Positions 18,254-27,738 of a stretch of 64,000 nucleotides of DNA are shown here, piece after piece. Under the pieces are notes generated by a model. The model saw only the letters and a program-made list of their open reading frames with translations, made no database searches and was not told where the DNA came from. Each line of letters opens with the position of its first letter. The first letter of the stretch is position 1. Both the position numbers and the translations under genes were made by a program. The DNA comes from Actinomycetota bacterium (GTDB taxonomy: Bacteria; Actinomycetota; Acidimicrobiia; Acidimicrobiales; Acidimicrobilacustridaceae): contig JAPLAE010000061.1 in NCBI GenBank assembly GCA_026393455.1, positions 1 through 64,000 on the forward strand, given 5' to 3'.

Positions 18254-18259
18254 ACCCTA
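18254..18259 (-). promoter_or_regulatory. -10 box of fbiC, containing the pgl stop codon
   Basis: TAGGGT on the minus strand, 7 nt before the fbiC ATG. Its first three bases are the TAG stop codon of pgl. Confidence 0.5.
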
Positions 18260-18943
18260 TCGGGAGGTTCGTGCGCCCATTGCCGCGTTGTCAACGAGCC
18301 ACACGACCTCGGCCCCAGAGATATGTGTGGCTGGCGCGCTCAGATCGCCGTCAAGCACCCGATGGAGGGCTTCGGTCTTGGCCGCTCCCGCGACGGTGAA
18401 CACGATCTGTCTGCACTGCGAGATGGCCTCAAAGGTGAAGGTCAAACGTTCGTGGGGATTGTTTGCCAACGGATCGCGATTCGAAACAACAAGACGACCT
18501 TCCGGGGAATCAAGGGCGTCGGAATCTGGAAACAGGGAGGCAGTGTGACCATCGGGTCCGAGTCCTAAATGAATCAGATCGATTGGAGGCGAGGCTCGAA
18601 GGAGCTCCTCGTAGGCAAAGGCCGGATCAGGAATTTCTGATTGCATCGGATGGACCGCAGCAAGAGGACCAACGTGTTTGAGTAGAGCGTCTTGCACGAG
18701 TCGAAAATTCGAATCGATATCGGTGAGAGGAACGCAGCGCTCATCGCCCCACCAGCCGGTGACGTTCTTCCAGTCAATGACGGTTGAGGCAGAGCGGGAG
18801 AGTTCGCGATAGCAGTCGCGTGCGGTTGAACCGCCCGAGAATGCCAGCGACGACGGCCCTGGCGCATTCGATTTGGCGTGATCAACGACGAGTTGGGCGA
18901 AAGCTTTCGCTACGTCGTCTACGACGACGAGTGAACCATTCAC
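18257..18943 (-). CDS. pgl: 6-phosphogluconolactonase
   Basis: A 228-residue DevB-type lactonase hydrolysing 6-phosphogluconolactone to 6-phosphogluconate. LAFSGGSTARDCYREL (phosphate binding), WWGDERCVP and HLGLGPDGHTASLFPDS are diagnostic. Its start overlaps the tal stop by 4 nt. No zwf or opcA lies between tal and pgl, and fbiC follows directly. Confidence 0.92.
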   Translation of the reverse strand: MNGSLVVVDDVAKAFAQLVVDHAKSNAPGPSSLAFSGGSTARDCYRELSRSASTVIDWKNVTGWWGDERCVPLTDIDSNFRLVQDALLKHVGPLAAVHPMQSEIPDPAFAYEELLRASPPIDLIHLGLGPDGHTASLFPDSDALDSPEGRLVVSNRDPLANNPHERLTFTFEAISQCRQIVFTVAGAAKTEALHRVLDGDLSAPATHISGAEVVWLVDNAAMGARTSR

Positions 18944-20031
18944 TTCAGAGTCTTTGCCTTCGCTTCAAGAGACTCGAGAAGGTCGTCGAATGACTTCGAG
19001 AAGGACGCAACGCCCTCATCTTCGAGTTGCGCGGTTACATCTGCGAGTGAAATGCCGAGGTTGGCAAACGCTGCAAGGACAGCATGGGCGCCCGGTAGAT
19101 CAGCATCGACGGTTCGCTTGAGGGTTCCGTGATCATCGAAGTCATCAAGAGTCTTCTCAGGAATCGTGTTGACGGTGTTCGGGCCGATGAGCTGATCGAC
19201 ATAGAGCGTGTCTGGATAGTCGGGATTCTTTGTTGAAGTGGACGCCCAGAGTGGACGCTGCGGGCATGCTCCGCGCGCGACTAACGCGTCCCAACGGGGG
19301 CCACTAAACGTTTCGAGGAACGCCTCGTAGGCCACCTGCGCATTCGCAACAGCAACCTTGCCCTTGAGTTCTGCAGCCTCTGGCGAATTCACAGCGTCGA
19401 GACGTTTGTCGGCCTCTGAATCGACTCGACTGATGAAGAACGAGGCAACAGAAGAAACAGAGGAGAGGTCGCCTTCGCGAGCTTCGAGGCCAGAGAGGTA
19501 GGCCTCCATGACCTCACGGTAACGATCGAGCGAGAAGAGCAGGGTGACATTGACGCTCACTCCCTCGGAGATCATCGATCGAATGGCTGGGAGGCCTTCT
19601 TTAGTGCCTGGAATCTTTATGTAGAGGTTGGGCTGGTTAATGAGTCCATGGAGATGTCGCGCTGCGGTTGCAGTCCCCTCGGTATCACGAGCGAGGAGGG
19701 GAGAGACCTCGATGGAGACGTAACCATCGATGCCGTTACTTGCGTCATAAACGGGACGCAGCAGTGCGAGGACGTGGTTGATGTCGGTGACAACAAGTTC
19801 CCAGTACGCGTCAGTAACTGATGTTCCGTTCGAAAGGAGTTCGCGGAATTGCCCGTCGTAGGCATCCCCGCCAGAAATGGCGTGTTGAAAGATCGTTGGA
19901 TTCGACGTGACTCCACGAACACCGCGTTCAACCCAGCGCTGCATCTCGCCGTTTTCGATCCAGTCTCTCCGCACGTTGTCGAGCCAAGGACTTTGATCTT
20001 CGGTTGCATACAAATCAGTGAGACGAGACAT
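18940..20031 (-). CDS. tal: Transaldolase
   Basis: A 363-residue transaldolase transferring dihydroxyacetone units between sedoheptulose 7-phosphate and glyceraldehyde 3-phosphate. The Schiff-base Lys is K139 in NLYIKIPGT; GVTSNPTIF (40-48) and RPLWASTSTKNP are conserved. Length fits the actinobacterial monofunctional type, with no fused isomerase domain. It starts 14 nt after tkt. Confidence 0.94.
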   Translation of the reverse strand: MSRLTDLYATEDQSPWLDNVRRDWIENGEMQRWVERGVRGVTSNPTIFQHAISGGDAYDGQFRELLSNGTSVTDAYWELVVTDINHVLALLRPVYDASNGIDGYVSIEVSPLLARDTEGTATAARHLHGLINQPNLYIKIPGTKEGLPAIRSMISEGVSVNVTLLFSLDRYREVMEAYLSGLEAREGDLSSVSSVASFFISRVDSEADKRLDAVNSPEAAELKGKVAVANAQVAYEAFLETFSGPRWDALVARGACPQRPLWASTSTKNPDYPDTLYVDQLIGPNTVNTIPEKTLDDFDDHGTLKRTVDADLPGAHAVLAAFANLGISLADVTAQLEDEGVASFSKSFDDLLESLEAKAKTLK

Positions 20032-20045
20032 CAGGGTTCTCCGAG

Positions 20046-22004
20046 TTAGTTGAGGACAATACGAACGTGTTCAATGACGTTTTCTACGGTCATGCCGAAG
20101 AGTTCCATGAGTTCCGAAGCCGGGGCGCTCGCTCCGTAATGGTCAATCCCGACGCAAGCATCGGCCCAGAGCGCCCAGCCGAACGTAGAACCGGCCTCGA
20201 CAGAAACACGTGGGAATCCTTCGCCAAGAATCGCTCGCTGGTAGTCATCATCTTGATCCATGAAGAGTTCCCAACATGGCATTGAGACAACTCGAGCGTG
20301 GATTCCCTCGGTCGCGAGTTGATCGGCAGTTGCAATACAGAGAGAAACCTCGGAACCGGTTCCGATCAGGACGACGTCTGGATCGGCTTTGGTCGAGCGA
20401 AGGATGTAGGCCCCACGTTCGACGTCTGTATTGCCGGCGGTGTTTTCGAGAACCGGAAGGTTCTGACGACTCAACACGAGTGCTGTTGGGCCGCCCATTT
20501 CAATGGCAATCCGCCAGGCTTGAGCGGTCTCGTTGGCATCGGCGGGGCGAATCACGCGCAACTTCGGCATCGCTCGCAGCGAGGCAAGGTGCTCGATCGG
20601 CTGATGAGTGGGTCCATCTTCTCCGACACCGATTGAATCGTGAGTCCACGAATAGATGACATGCAGATCAGAGAGAGCGGCCAAACGGACTGGCGGTCGC
20701 ATGTAGTCGGCGAAGACAAAGAATGTGCCTCCGAAGGGAATGATTCCGCCGTGTGCTGCCATGCCGTTCATCACAGATCCCATTGCATGCTCGCGAATAC
20801 CGAAATGGATCTGACGTCCGTCTCGATTCAATCGAGAGAATGGAACAGCGCCATCGAGTTCGACACCGCAATTGCCGGTGAGATCGGCTCCACCGCCCAT
20901 GAGGCCGGGAACGACGGGCGCTAACGCATTAAGAACCTTTTTGCCTGCTGCACGTGTCGCAACTGACTCGCCTGGTTCCCACGTTGGCAGAGCGTCCTTC
21001 CATCCATCGAGGCCCCGCCCTTCCAGCACGGCGTCGAGCACTGGTTTGTTTTCCGTCCAGTTCTCATACATCGAGTACCACGCTTCGCGCTCGGGGCGAT
21101 GGCGCGTTCCGGCAGCACGCATGTGCTCCAGAACATCTTCAGGACACCAGAAGGCTTCATCGGGCATGCCCATGAGAGCTTTCGTTGCGGTGATTTCTTC
21201 GGCACCGAAGGGATTGCCATGCGCATGTGCTGTATCGGTAAATTTTGCAGAGGGGAATCCGATATGGCTGCGCAGAACGATAAGTGATGGTTTGCCATCG
21301 ATAGCTTTCGCTCGATGCACTGCAGCCTCGAGAGCGTCGATTTCTTCGCCAATCTCACCGACGTTTTCAACGTGCCATCCGTAAGCGCGAAAGCGTTCTG
21401 CCGCATCATCCGAGAGCGCGAGTTCGGTCGGTCCGTCGATCGAGATGTGGTTGTCATCGTAAATCGCGACGAGCTTGTCGAGACCAAGGTGTCCAGCGAG
21501 AGACGCTGCCTCGTGCGAGATACCTTCCTCGAGATCTCCGTCTCCGCAAAGTACAAACGTGTGGTGGTCGAAAAGCTGCGGACCAAATTGGGCTCGCAGT
21601 GCATGCTCAGCGAGGGCCATGCCCACGGCGTTGGCGAGACCCTGACCGAGCGGCCCGGTCGTTACTTCGATGCCTGGGGTGTGCCCGCGTTCAGGGTGTC
21701 CGGCAGCAGGGGATCCGAACTGGCGAAAGTTCTTGATGTCATCGAGCGTCAGACCGAAACCGGTGAGGTACAGCATCGAATACTCGAGGATTGACGCGTG
21801 TCCACATGACAGGACAAAGCGATCGCGGTTCGGCCATTCAGGGCAACTTGCGTCGTAGCGCATCACGCGAGCGAACAGGGCATAGGCCAGAGGGGCAAGC
21901 GCCATCGCTGTTCCGGAGTGCCCCGAGTTGGCTTTCTGCGGTGCGTCCATTGAAAAACCGCGGACGACGTCAACGGTGCGGGCTTCGATTCTGCTTTCGG
22001 TCAC
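20046..22004 (-). CDS. tkt: Transketolase
   Basis: A 652-residue thiamine-diphosphate enzyme of the non-oxidative pentose phosphate pathway. GHSGTAMALAPLAYALF, the ThDP motif GDGDLEEGISHEAASLAGHLGLD split around its Asn-like site, and the pyrimidine-domain GIREHAMGSVMNG are present. Start set at GTG 22004, which lies 6 nt after a -10 hexamer; a TTG at 22010 is the alternative. Confidence 0.95.
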   Translation of the reverse strand: MTESRIEARTVDVVRGFSMDAPQKANSGHSGTAMALAPLAYALFARVMRYDASCPEWPNRDRFVLSCGHASILEYSMLYLTGFGLTLDDIKNFRQFGSPAAGHPERGHTPGIEVTTGPLGQGLANAVGMALAEHALRAQFGPQLFDHHTFVLCGDGDLEEGISHEAASLAGHLGLDKLVAIYDDNHISIDGPTELALSDDAAERFRAYGWHVENVGEIGEEIDALEAAVHRAKAIDGKPSLIVLRSHIGFPSAKFTDTAHAHGNPFGAEEITATKALMGMPDEAFWCPEDVLEHMRAAGTRHRPEREAWYSMYENWTENKPVLDAVLEGRGLDGWKDALPTWEPGESVATRAAGKKVLNALAPVVPGLMGGGADLTGNCGVELDGAVPFSRLNRDGRQIHFGIREHAMGSVMNGMAAHGGIIPFGGTFFVFADYMRPPVRLAALSDLHVIYSWTHDSIGVGEDGPTHQPIEHLASLRAMPKLRVIRPADANETAQAWRIAIEMGGPTALVLSRQNLPVLENTAGNTDVERGAYILRSTKADPDVVLIGTGSEVSLCIATADQLATEGIHARVVSMPCWELFMDQDDDYQRAILGEGFPRVSVEAGSTFGWALWADACVGIDHYGASAPASELMELFGMTVENVIEHVRIVLN

Positions 22005-22010
22005 GTCCAA

Positions 22011-22016
22011 ACCTTA
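22011..22016 (-). promoter_or_regulatory. -10 box of tkt
   Basis: TAAGGT on the minus strand, 6 nt before the GTG at 22004. It suggests tkt-tal-pgl can be transcribed independently of the FIST gene. Confidence 0.55.
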
Positions 22017-23138
22017 GTGGTGGGAACGCCCAAAGATGACTGCTGAGAACGGAGCGGAACAGAGCCCCGATTGACCTGTGCCGGGACCAATGACTGACGC
22101 CGCATGAATCCCAGCGTATGCCGAGGTACCGAGTGCTTCCCCGAGTATCCCAACCTCTCCGGTTCCGACGAGTTCGGTATCAGGATTGAGAGATCCGCAA
22201 GAGAAGACCAATGCGCCGAGGCCGCTCGATCCAAGCAGCGAGTCCTCAAGGTCAGCAAGTGGTCCATATCGATCCTGTCGAAGTAAGGCGATGCGATCAC
22301 CAACGTGCAGAGCGTGGGAAAGAGCGAGAGAATCGCTCGTTCGGTCTGCACCGAGAACTCGATAGACGTCGACGACGCGATCCGTATCGGGTTCTAGAAG
22401 AGCAACGGCAAGATCCTGAGCGGTAGTCGCTCGGCGTGACAATTCGATCGACGAGAGAACTTCCTTCGCAACCTGAAGCGCACTCTGATCGTCGATTTCG
22501 CACAGCATCAAACCCACGGTGTTCGTGACCACCATCGGAGCGGTTAGCGCCGTCGTTCCGTGAGCCAACGTCACGGTCGCATCTACCCCTGTCAGTGCGA
22601 GAGCGAGGAGACTTGGCGTTGTATTTCGTTCGCAATCCCGCAGCAGGCCTCCACGAGATGCGGCGAGCAGCGCTCCAGAAATCGATCGGCCGACCCTTAG
22701 CGAGCAGACCTGATCGATCCAGTCGGTTACACGTGGCTCTTCAGGGTCCCCGAAGAGAATGACGCTAGAAGCGGAGCGCATCGTTTGGTCGAATTCATGG
22801 TCATGGGCGAGAACTTGGTCGTCAACGGAAAACACCTGTATCGACTCCTCGCCTAACGACTCGTCGAGCCAGAGAGACCAAAGTGCTATTCCACTGCCCG
22901 TCGTCACCTCGCTCCCAGCTCCGATAACTCCATCAGAGACAACGAGAATGAAATTGCGTGGATGGAGAAGAACTCGAATGGTTTCGATGATGTCATCCGA
23001 AGTTCCGCCAAATGCTGGAGTAGCGAAGGCAACAATCAAATCAGCTTGAGGCTGATCGAGAGCTAGCAGTTCAGCGATGACATCGCCTGTCGCGTACGCA
23101 GGAATCGGATGTGTGGAAAGCGCAGCAGCGCAACGCAT
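22014..23138 (-). CDS. FIST-domain protein
   Basis: A 374-residue soluble protein with the FIST N domain (LIVAFATPAFGGTSDDIIETIRVLLHPRN) and a FIST C-like C-terminal half ending in GALVFSCGSLN and FSAVIFGRSHH. FIST domains are thought to sense small ligands such as amino acids and usually join signalling proteins; here it stands alone with no kinase or cyclase domain. The start overlaps the upstream 128-residue protein by one base. Confidence 0.75.
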   Translation of the reverse strand: MRCAAALSTHPIPAYATGDVIAELLALDQPQADLIVAFATPAFGGTSDDIIETIRVLLHPRNFILVVSDGVIGAGSEVTTGSGIALWSLWLDESLGEESIQVFSVDDQVLAHDHEFDQTMRSASSVILFGDPEEPRVTDWIDQVCSLRVGRSISGALLAASRGGLLRDCERNTTPSLLALALTGVDATVTLAHGTTALTAPMVVTNTVGLMLCEIDDQSALQVAKEVLSSIELSRRATTAQDLAVALLEPDTDRVVDVYRVLGADRTSDSLALSHALHVGDRIALLRQDRYGPLADLEDSLLGSSGLGALVFSCGSLNPDTELVGTGEVGILGEALGTSAYAGIHAASVIGPGTGQSGLCSAPFSAVIFGRSHH

Positions 23139-23524
23139 CAGGACGCGGGCGGGAGCAGTGTGAACGGCACGACGATGACCGGACCGAGATCAATTCGGCA
23201 GTGCGCTTCGACCGTGCCGTAATCATCGAAAGTCAGTTCAGCGCGCACGAGTCGGTAATTGAACTTGCCTGGCTCCACTTGGAGTGGCTGAACGTTGCGA
23301 GCTAGTTGTTCATCGCCGCGTCTGTATACGACCTCCAGCACACTGTTGTCGCGTGAGTCCGGGGGGCAATAGACGATCACGCAAAGGTGGGGCTCAATCG
23401 TGACGGGCGGCGGCCCGGCGGCCACGGCCGAGAATTGGACGCCGGTGATATCAATACGCGTTGATGGGCCTGCGACCTGACGAGTCTCAATTCCTTCAAT
23501 GAACAGTGCTGAGAGAATCTCCAT
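23138..23524 (-). CDS. Hypothetical 128-residue protein
   Basis: A small protein beginning MEILSALFIEGIE and rich in beta-strand-like alternation (TRIDITGVQFSAVAAG, HLCVIVYCPP, VVPFTLLPP). No known domain recognised. ATG at 23524 chosen because the leaderless-type box precedes it and a longer frame would cross into the tetR promoter. One-base overlap with the FIST gene suggests a functional pair. Confidence 0.6.
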   Translation of the reverse strand: MEILSALFIEGIETRQVAGPSTRIDITGVQFSAVAAGPPPVTIEPHLCVIVYCPPDSRDNSVLEVVYRRGDEQLARNVQPLQVEPGKFNYRLVRAELTFDDYGTVEAHCRIDLGPVIVVPFTLLPPAS

Positions 23525-23531
23525 GAGAGGA

Positions 23532-23537
23532 ACGGTA
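23532..23537 (-). promoter_or_regulatory. -10 box of the 128-residue gene / FIST operon
   Basis: TACCGT on the minus strand, 7 nt before the ATG at 23524. Confidence 0.5.
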
Positions 23538-23571
23538 ATCGCAGACAACGATCTGGAGAACGGGTCCCCGC

Positions 23572-23577
23572 TAGCCT
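23572..23577 (+). promoter_or_regulatory. -10 box of tetR operon
   Basis: TAGCCT, 6 nt before the ATG at 23584. The divergent -10 box lies only 34 nt away, so one operator could control both sides. Confidence 0.6.
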
Positions 23578-23583
23578 CTCGAG

Positions 23584-24195
23584 ATGGCAGTAGGAGAAGG
23601 GAGTACCCCGACACGCGAAGTGATTCTCATCGAGGCGGAACTCTGCTTCGCCGAGAACGGTTTCGACGGCACATCGCTCAATGACATTGCAGGGGCCGTT
23701 GGTATCCGTCGGTCGAGCGTGCTCCACCACTTCCCTTCCAAAGAAGCCATCTATAAGGAAGTGTTTGATCGCGCATTAGCCGGTTGGATTATCCAGGTAG
23801 ATGAGGCAACGGACTCTCCCGTTCAAGGGTGGGAGAAAGTCGATCTCGTTCTCACAGCCGGTTTTCGGTTTTTTATAGAGAATTCGCAGTTTGTTCGTAT
23901 CGTGCGACGAGAAGCACTCGATGGAGGTCGTCGCCTAGGGGTTGATCTAGGTGTTGCTCTTCGCCCCCTGTTTGAAGGCGCTGTCGAATATTTCACGACA
24001 GAAATGAACGCTGGAACTTTTCGGCGATTCGATGCAGAACAGTTGATGCTTACCGGGTACGGGGCGCTTCTTAGTTACTTCAGTGACCTTCCGTTTATCG
24101 AGGGTCTCCTAGATCGAGATCCTCTGGCGATCGACGCGTTGGAGCAGCGACTCGAACACCTCCGAGCGTTTTTCCGCGCAGCTCTGCAACCATGA
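23584..24195 (+). CDS. TetR-family transcriptional regulator
   Basis: A 203-residue regulator. The N-terminal helix-turn-helix is [37 protein letters not shown] split across residues 15-52, followed by an all-helical ligand domain. It heads a run of five genes joined by 4-nt overlaps and diverges from the 128-residue/FIST pair. An acyl-CoA or fatty-acid ligand is plausible given the synthetase genes but is not shown. Confidence 0.9.
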   Translation: MAVGEGSTPTREVILIEAELCFAENGFDGTSLNDIAGAVGIRRSSVLHHFPSKEAIYKEVFDRALAGWIIQVDEATDSPVQGWEKVDLVLTAGFRFFIENSQFVRIVRREALDGGRRLGVDLGVALRPLFEGAVEYFTTEMNAGTFRRFDAEQLMLTGYGALLSYFSDLPFIEGLLDRDPLAIDALEQRLEHLRAFFRAALQP

Positions 24196-24851
24196 GCCGA
24201 ACGCTTTCCGAATCAGATTCGAAGGAATTGCTCGGTAGCTTTGGAATACCGTTCCTCCCCGAAGTTCTTGTCTCTTCGCGCGAACAGGTAGAGGCAGCCC
24301 TTGTCGGAATGACAGGTCCCTTCGCGGTCAAATTGTGCGGAGAAAACATTTCCCATAAATCAGAGCGCGGGCTTGTGCGTTTAGGCGTGAGCGGTACTCG
24401 TGCCGTCGAACAGGCGTGCCAAGAACTTCTCGACGCTGCCTTGCCCGAGGACGTCGCCACCGGCGTACTCGTCGCTCCTATGGCAACCGGTCTCCGAGAG
24501 TTCATCGCAGGGGTATCGGTAGATCCAGTGTTCGGACCGACGATTGTGTTCGGTCTTGGTGGTGTGCTGGCAGAGGCAATCGCCGACGTCACCGTTCGGC
24601 TCGCTCCCATACGACGCTACGACGCTCTGGATATGTTGAGTTCACTGCGGTGTCGCGCACTCCTCGCTCCGTTTCGTGGCGAGCCGGCCGTGGATCTTGA
24701 AGCGTTGGCCGACCTTCTCTGTTCGCTTTCCGATGCTGCTGTGAGCATCGTCGGACTCAGATCGATCGATGTCAATCCAGTCATGATCGTTAACGGTGTG
24801 CCCATCGCACTCGATGCGCTCGTCGAACGTTCGGGTGCGGAGCAGGAGTGA
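24192..24851 (+). CDS. NDP-forming acyl-CoA synthetase, ATP-grasp (beta) subunit
   Basis: A 219-residue ATP-grasp domain of the ADP-forming acetyl/acyl-CoA synthetase family. [17 protein letters not shown], the nucleotide-binding [18 protein letters not shown] and [20 protein letters not shown] match the beta subunit; SIDVNPVMI closes the domain. ATGA overlaps couple it to TetR upstream and to the alpha subunit downstream. Together the two make acyl-CoA from acid and CoA, or ATP in reverse. The substrate is unknown. Confidence 0.85.
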   Translation: MSRTLSESDSKELLGSFGIPFLPEVLVSSREQVEAALVGMTGPFAVKLCGENISHKSERGLVRLGVSGTRAVEQACQELLDAALPEDVATGVLVAPMATGLREFIAGVSVDPVFGPTIVFGLGGVLAEAIADVTVRLAPIRRYDALDMLSSLRCRALLAPFRGEPAVDLEALADLLCSLSDAAVSIVGLRSIDVNPVMIVNGVPIALDALVERSGAEQE

Positions 24852-26335
24852 TGGTCTCTTCCCACCATTTCCAAGCTCTTTTTGATCCGCGAGGGATCGT
24901 GGTTGCAGGAGCGTCGACTCATCCAGGAAAGTTCGGGTTTGTCGCGCTTCATAACATTCTCTCTTGCGGTTATGAAGGCGAAGTTTTCGCAACGAACCGT
25001 GAGCGCGTAGATGTCCTTGGGCGATCAACGGTCGCGGATCTCACCGAGATTCCTCACGGGAGAGCCGACCTTGTGTTTGTCTGCACCCCAGCGTCGTCAA
25101 ACCCCGAAGTCCTCCGTCAAGCTGCATCAGTCGGAATCAAGGCCGCATTCATCGCCTCTGCGGGATATGGCGAATCCGGCGAAGCCGGTCTCAAACTTCA
25201 GATGGAACTTGTTGAGCTAGCGACCGAACTGGACATGGTGATCGTCGGCCCGAATGGTCAGGGGCTTATCTCCACTCCATCTTCGCTCTGCGCTCAAATC
25301 GTCGCGCCGTATCCACCGGTAGGTTCGATTGGCATCGCTAGTCAGTCAGGTAACTTCGTTTCGTCGTTTATGAACCTTTCGCGCCAAAGCGGAGTGGGGA
25401 TCAGCCGCGCTATTTCTGTTGGGAATGCCGCTCAGGTTGGCATCATCGACATGCTCGAGTATTTCTCTGAGGATCCGAAAACTTCCGTGGGCCTCGTTTA
25501 CGTAGAAGGAATTTCCGACGGTAGGGGATTCGCCGAGCGTCTCAAGAAAGTTTGTCGGCGAATGCCAGTTGTCATTCTTAAAGGTGGGGCATCGGGCTTG
25601 GGCGCTCGTGCTGCGGCCAGTCACACTGGCTCGCTTGCGACTGACGACCGAGTGTTCGATGGCCTCTGTCGCCAGATGGGTGCAACCCGCGCGGGTTCGA
25701 TCGCCGAAGCGTTTGATATCGCAGCGGCCTTTGCGACGTTGCCAGCACCGCGCGGGCCGCGGTTGGCCGTGGTGACCACCGTGGGAGGATGGGGTGTGCT
25801 TGCGGCCGATGCCATCTCCAGCACGAGTCTTGAACTCGTCGATCTTCCGCCCGATCTGCGTGACACGCTTGATGCACTTTTACCTCCGAGGTGGAGCCGA
25901 AATAATCCAATCGACCTCGCCGGTGGCGAAACGAAGGACACGGTTCCTGCGGTCCTAGACGCCGTTGTTGGCCACCCTGAAATCGATGCGACATTGGTTC
26001 TCGGGATGGGCATCCAATCCAACCAAGGGAGACTCGAAAGGGAAGGTCCGTTTTACCCGGACCACGGTTTGGAACGAATCGTTGCATTCCACGACCGTCA
26101 GGACGCTCGCTATGTCGAAGTCGCACTTTCAGCGTCAGAAGCAGTTGATAAGCCAGTTCTCATCGCCTCAGAGTTGGCGATCGCCGATCCGGACAATGCC
26201 GCCGTCGCCGCTGTACGTTCGACCGGCAGTTTCTGTTTTCCCTCGGCTGAACGGGCAGTCGTCGCTCTGCACCACCTCCATGAACGCGCAGCCTGGCTTA
26301 CATCTTTCGGAACGCCAGGCATCGAGACGGAATGA
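24848..26335 (+). CDS. NDP-forming acyl-CoA synthetase, alpha subunit
   Basis: A 495-residue protein with an N-terminal CoA-binding Rossmann domain (DPRGIVVAGASTHPGKFGF) and two succinyl-CoA-ligase-type domains. GPNGQGLIS and the SHTGSLATDD segment, whose His is the predicted phosphorylated residue, are present. In many bacteria this protein and the ATP-grasp domain are one ~700-residue chain; here they are separate, beta first. Confidence 0.87.
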   Translation: MMVSSHHFQALFDPRGIVVAGASTHPGKFGFVALHNILSCGYEGEVFATNRERVDVLGRSTVADLTEIPHGRADLVFVCTPASSNPEVLRQAASVGIKAAFIASAGYGESGEAGLKLQMELVELATELDMVIVGPNGQGLISTPSSLCAQIVAPYPPVGSIGIASQSGNFVSSFMNLSRQSGVGISRAISVGNAAQVGIIDMLEYFSEDPKTSVGLVYVEGISDGRGFAERLKKVCRRMPVVILKGGASGLGARAAASHTGSLATDDRVFDGLCRQMGATRAGSIAEAFDIAAAFATLPAPRGPRLAVVTTVGGWGVLAADAISSTSLELVDLPPDLRDTLDALLPPRWSRNNPIDLAGGETKDTVPAVLDAVVGHPEIDATLVLGMGIQSNQGRLEREGPFYPDHGLERIVAFHDRQDARYVEVALSASEAVDKPVLIASELAIADPDNAAVAAVRSTGSFCFPSAERAVVALHHLHERAAWLTSFGTPGIETE

Positions 26336-27738
26336 TGTCGGTCAGGACACATACTGCTTGGGTCGCGTTGGCGCTCACGCTCCTGCTTGTGCAGACCGCA
26401 AGCGCGACGGCTGAAGAGAAGCCTGACCCGTCGAAAGCACCCACAGTTCCGACAACTCCGGTTCTCTCTGCGCGACGTTTTCCCGGTGCGCTGCAGGCGG
26501 TCACAAGTGACGCAGATCTCGTTTCCTCAATTGATCTCTACCTCTCCAAGGTGGTCGGATCCACCTGTGCGCTGATTGAACAAGATGGTCGCGTTATCTA
26601 CCGTCACAATGAATCTGATTCGTTCGCTCCGGCATCGACTCAAAAACTCGCTACGGCGCTCGCAGCTATAGACATCCTCGGAGCGGATAGGACCTATTCG
26701 ACACGGTTCGTCGCCGCAAAGGAACCGAAGAACGGAATCATCGATGGGGATCTCTATGTAATCGGTGGGGGAGACCCCCTCTTCACTACGACCGGTTACA
26801 AAACCGTCTTCGATGATCCAGACCAATTCTCCGAGGACTTCGTAGCCCTGGCCGACACGCTCGCTGATGCGGGAGTGAAGCAGATCTCAGGCGGCATCGT
26901 TGGCGACGACTCTCGTTACGACGCCGTTCGTTGGGTCCCGACCTGGCCATCTCGCTATCAACAAGGCGACAGAGTTGCGCCTCTCTCCGCCCTTCTGGTC
27001 AACGATGGATCAACTGGATACAGCGATAGTCCAACCGATCCCACAACAACTCGGAAGGCAGGGGACTCGCCTCTGCTCTTCGCTCAGACGCTTCGTACCG
27101 TCCTGAATGGTCGCGGAATCAAGGTTGTGGGCGGAGCTTTGACGGGACGAGCACCGAAAGATGCGAAGGAGGTTGCGAGCTTCGAGTCAGTTCCTATGAC
27201 CAAAGTTCTTTCAGAAATGCTTGCTGACTCGGACAACACGACCGCCGAACTCATAGCGAAAGAAATTGGCTTGGAGTCCAAGGGGCAAGGAACAACGGCG
27301 GCTGGTATCGAAGCGATCAAGGAATCATTAACTCGCCAGGGATTCGATGTCTCTCGGTTGGTCATGCTCGATGGCTCGGGTCTTGACCTCGGTAACCGGA
27401 TGTCTTGCTCTCTGGATCTGGCGTTGGTCTCGGCAGTATCGAGGGTCCCAGAGCTCTCGGGCGCCCTGCCAGTCGGTGGACGTTCAGGCACACTGCGCAA
27501 ACGGATGTTGGCCTCAGCCTCGACCGGACGTGTTCGAGCAAAAACCGGCACGCTCACATCTGTAAATGCTCTCGCCGGTTTTGCCGACACCCCGCAAGGC
27601 AATCTGTTGACGTTCTCATTCATTCACAATGGAACCGATGTGCGTACTACTGCTGTTGCCGATGGGTTCACTGATCGTTTGATGGCCTACGCCAAGGGGC
27701 CAAAGATTGCGACGCTGAGTCCGCTGCCTACCAAATGA
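26332..27738 (+). CDS. dacB: D-alanyl-D-alanine carboxypeptidase/endopeptidase (PBP4 type, S13)
   Basis: A 468-residue secreted peptidase trimming peptidoglycan. A signal peptide (hydrophobic WVALALTLLLVQTASA) is followed by the catalytic S102-TQ-K105, the SDN motif (ADSDNTTAELIAKE) and KTGT (RAKTGTLTS). The large insertion between the first two motifs is typical of the PBP4/DacB class. The ATG overlaps the preceding stop. Confidence 0.93.
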   Translation: MMSVRTHTAWVALALTLLLVQTASATAEEKPDPSKAPTVPTTPVLSARRFPGALQAVTSDADLVSSIDLYLSKVVGSTCALIEQDGRVIYRHNESDSFAPASTQKLATALAAIDILGADRTYSTRFVAAKEPKNGIIDGDLYVIGGGDPLFTTTGYKTVFDDPDQFSEDFVALADTLADAGVKQISGGIVGDDSRYDAVRWVPTWPSRYQQGDRVAPLSALLVNDGSTGYSDSPTDPTTTRKAGDSPLLFAQTLRTVLNGRGIKVVGGALTGRAPKDAKEVASFESVPMTKVLSEMLADSDNTTAELIAKEIGLESKGQGTTAAGIEAIKESLTRQGFDVSRLVMLDGSGLDLGNRMSCSLDLALVSAVSRVPELSGALPVGGRSGTLRKRMLASASTGRVRAKTGTLTSVNALAGFADTPQGNLLTFSFIHNGTDVRTTAVADGFTDRLMAYAKGPKIATLSPLPTK

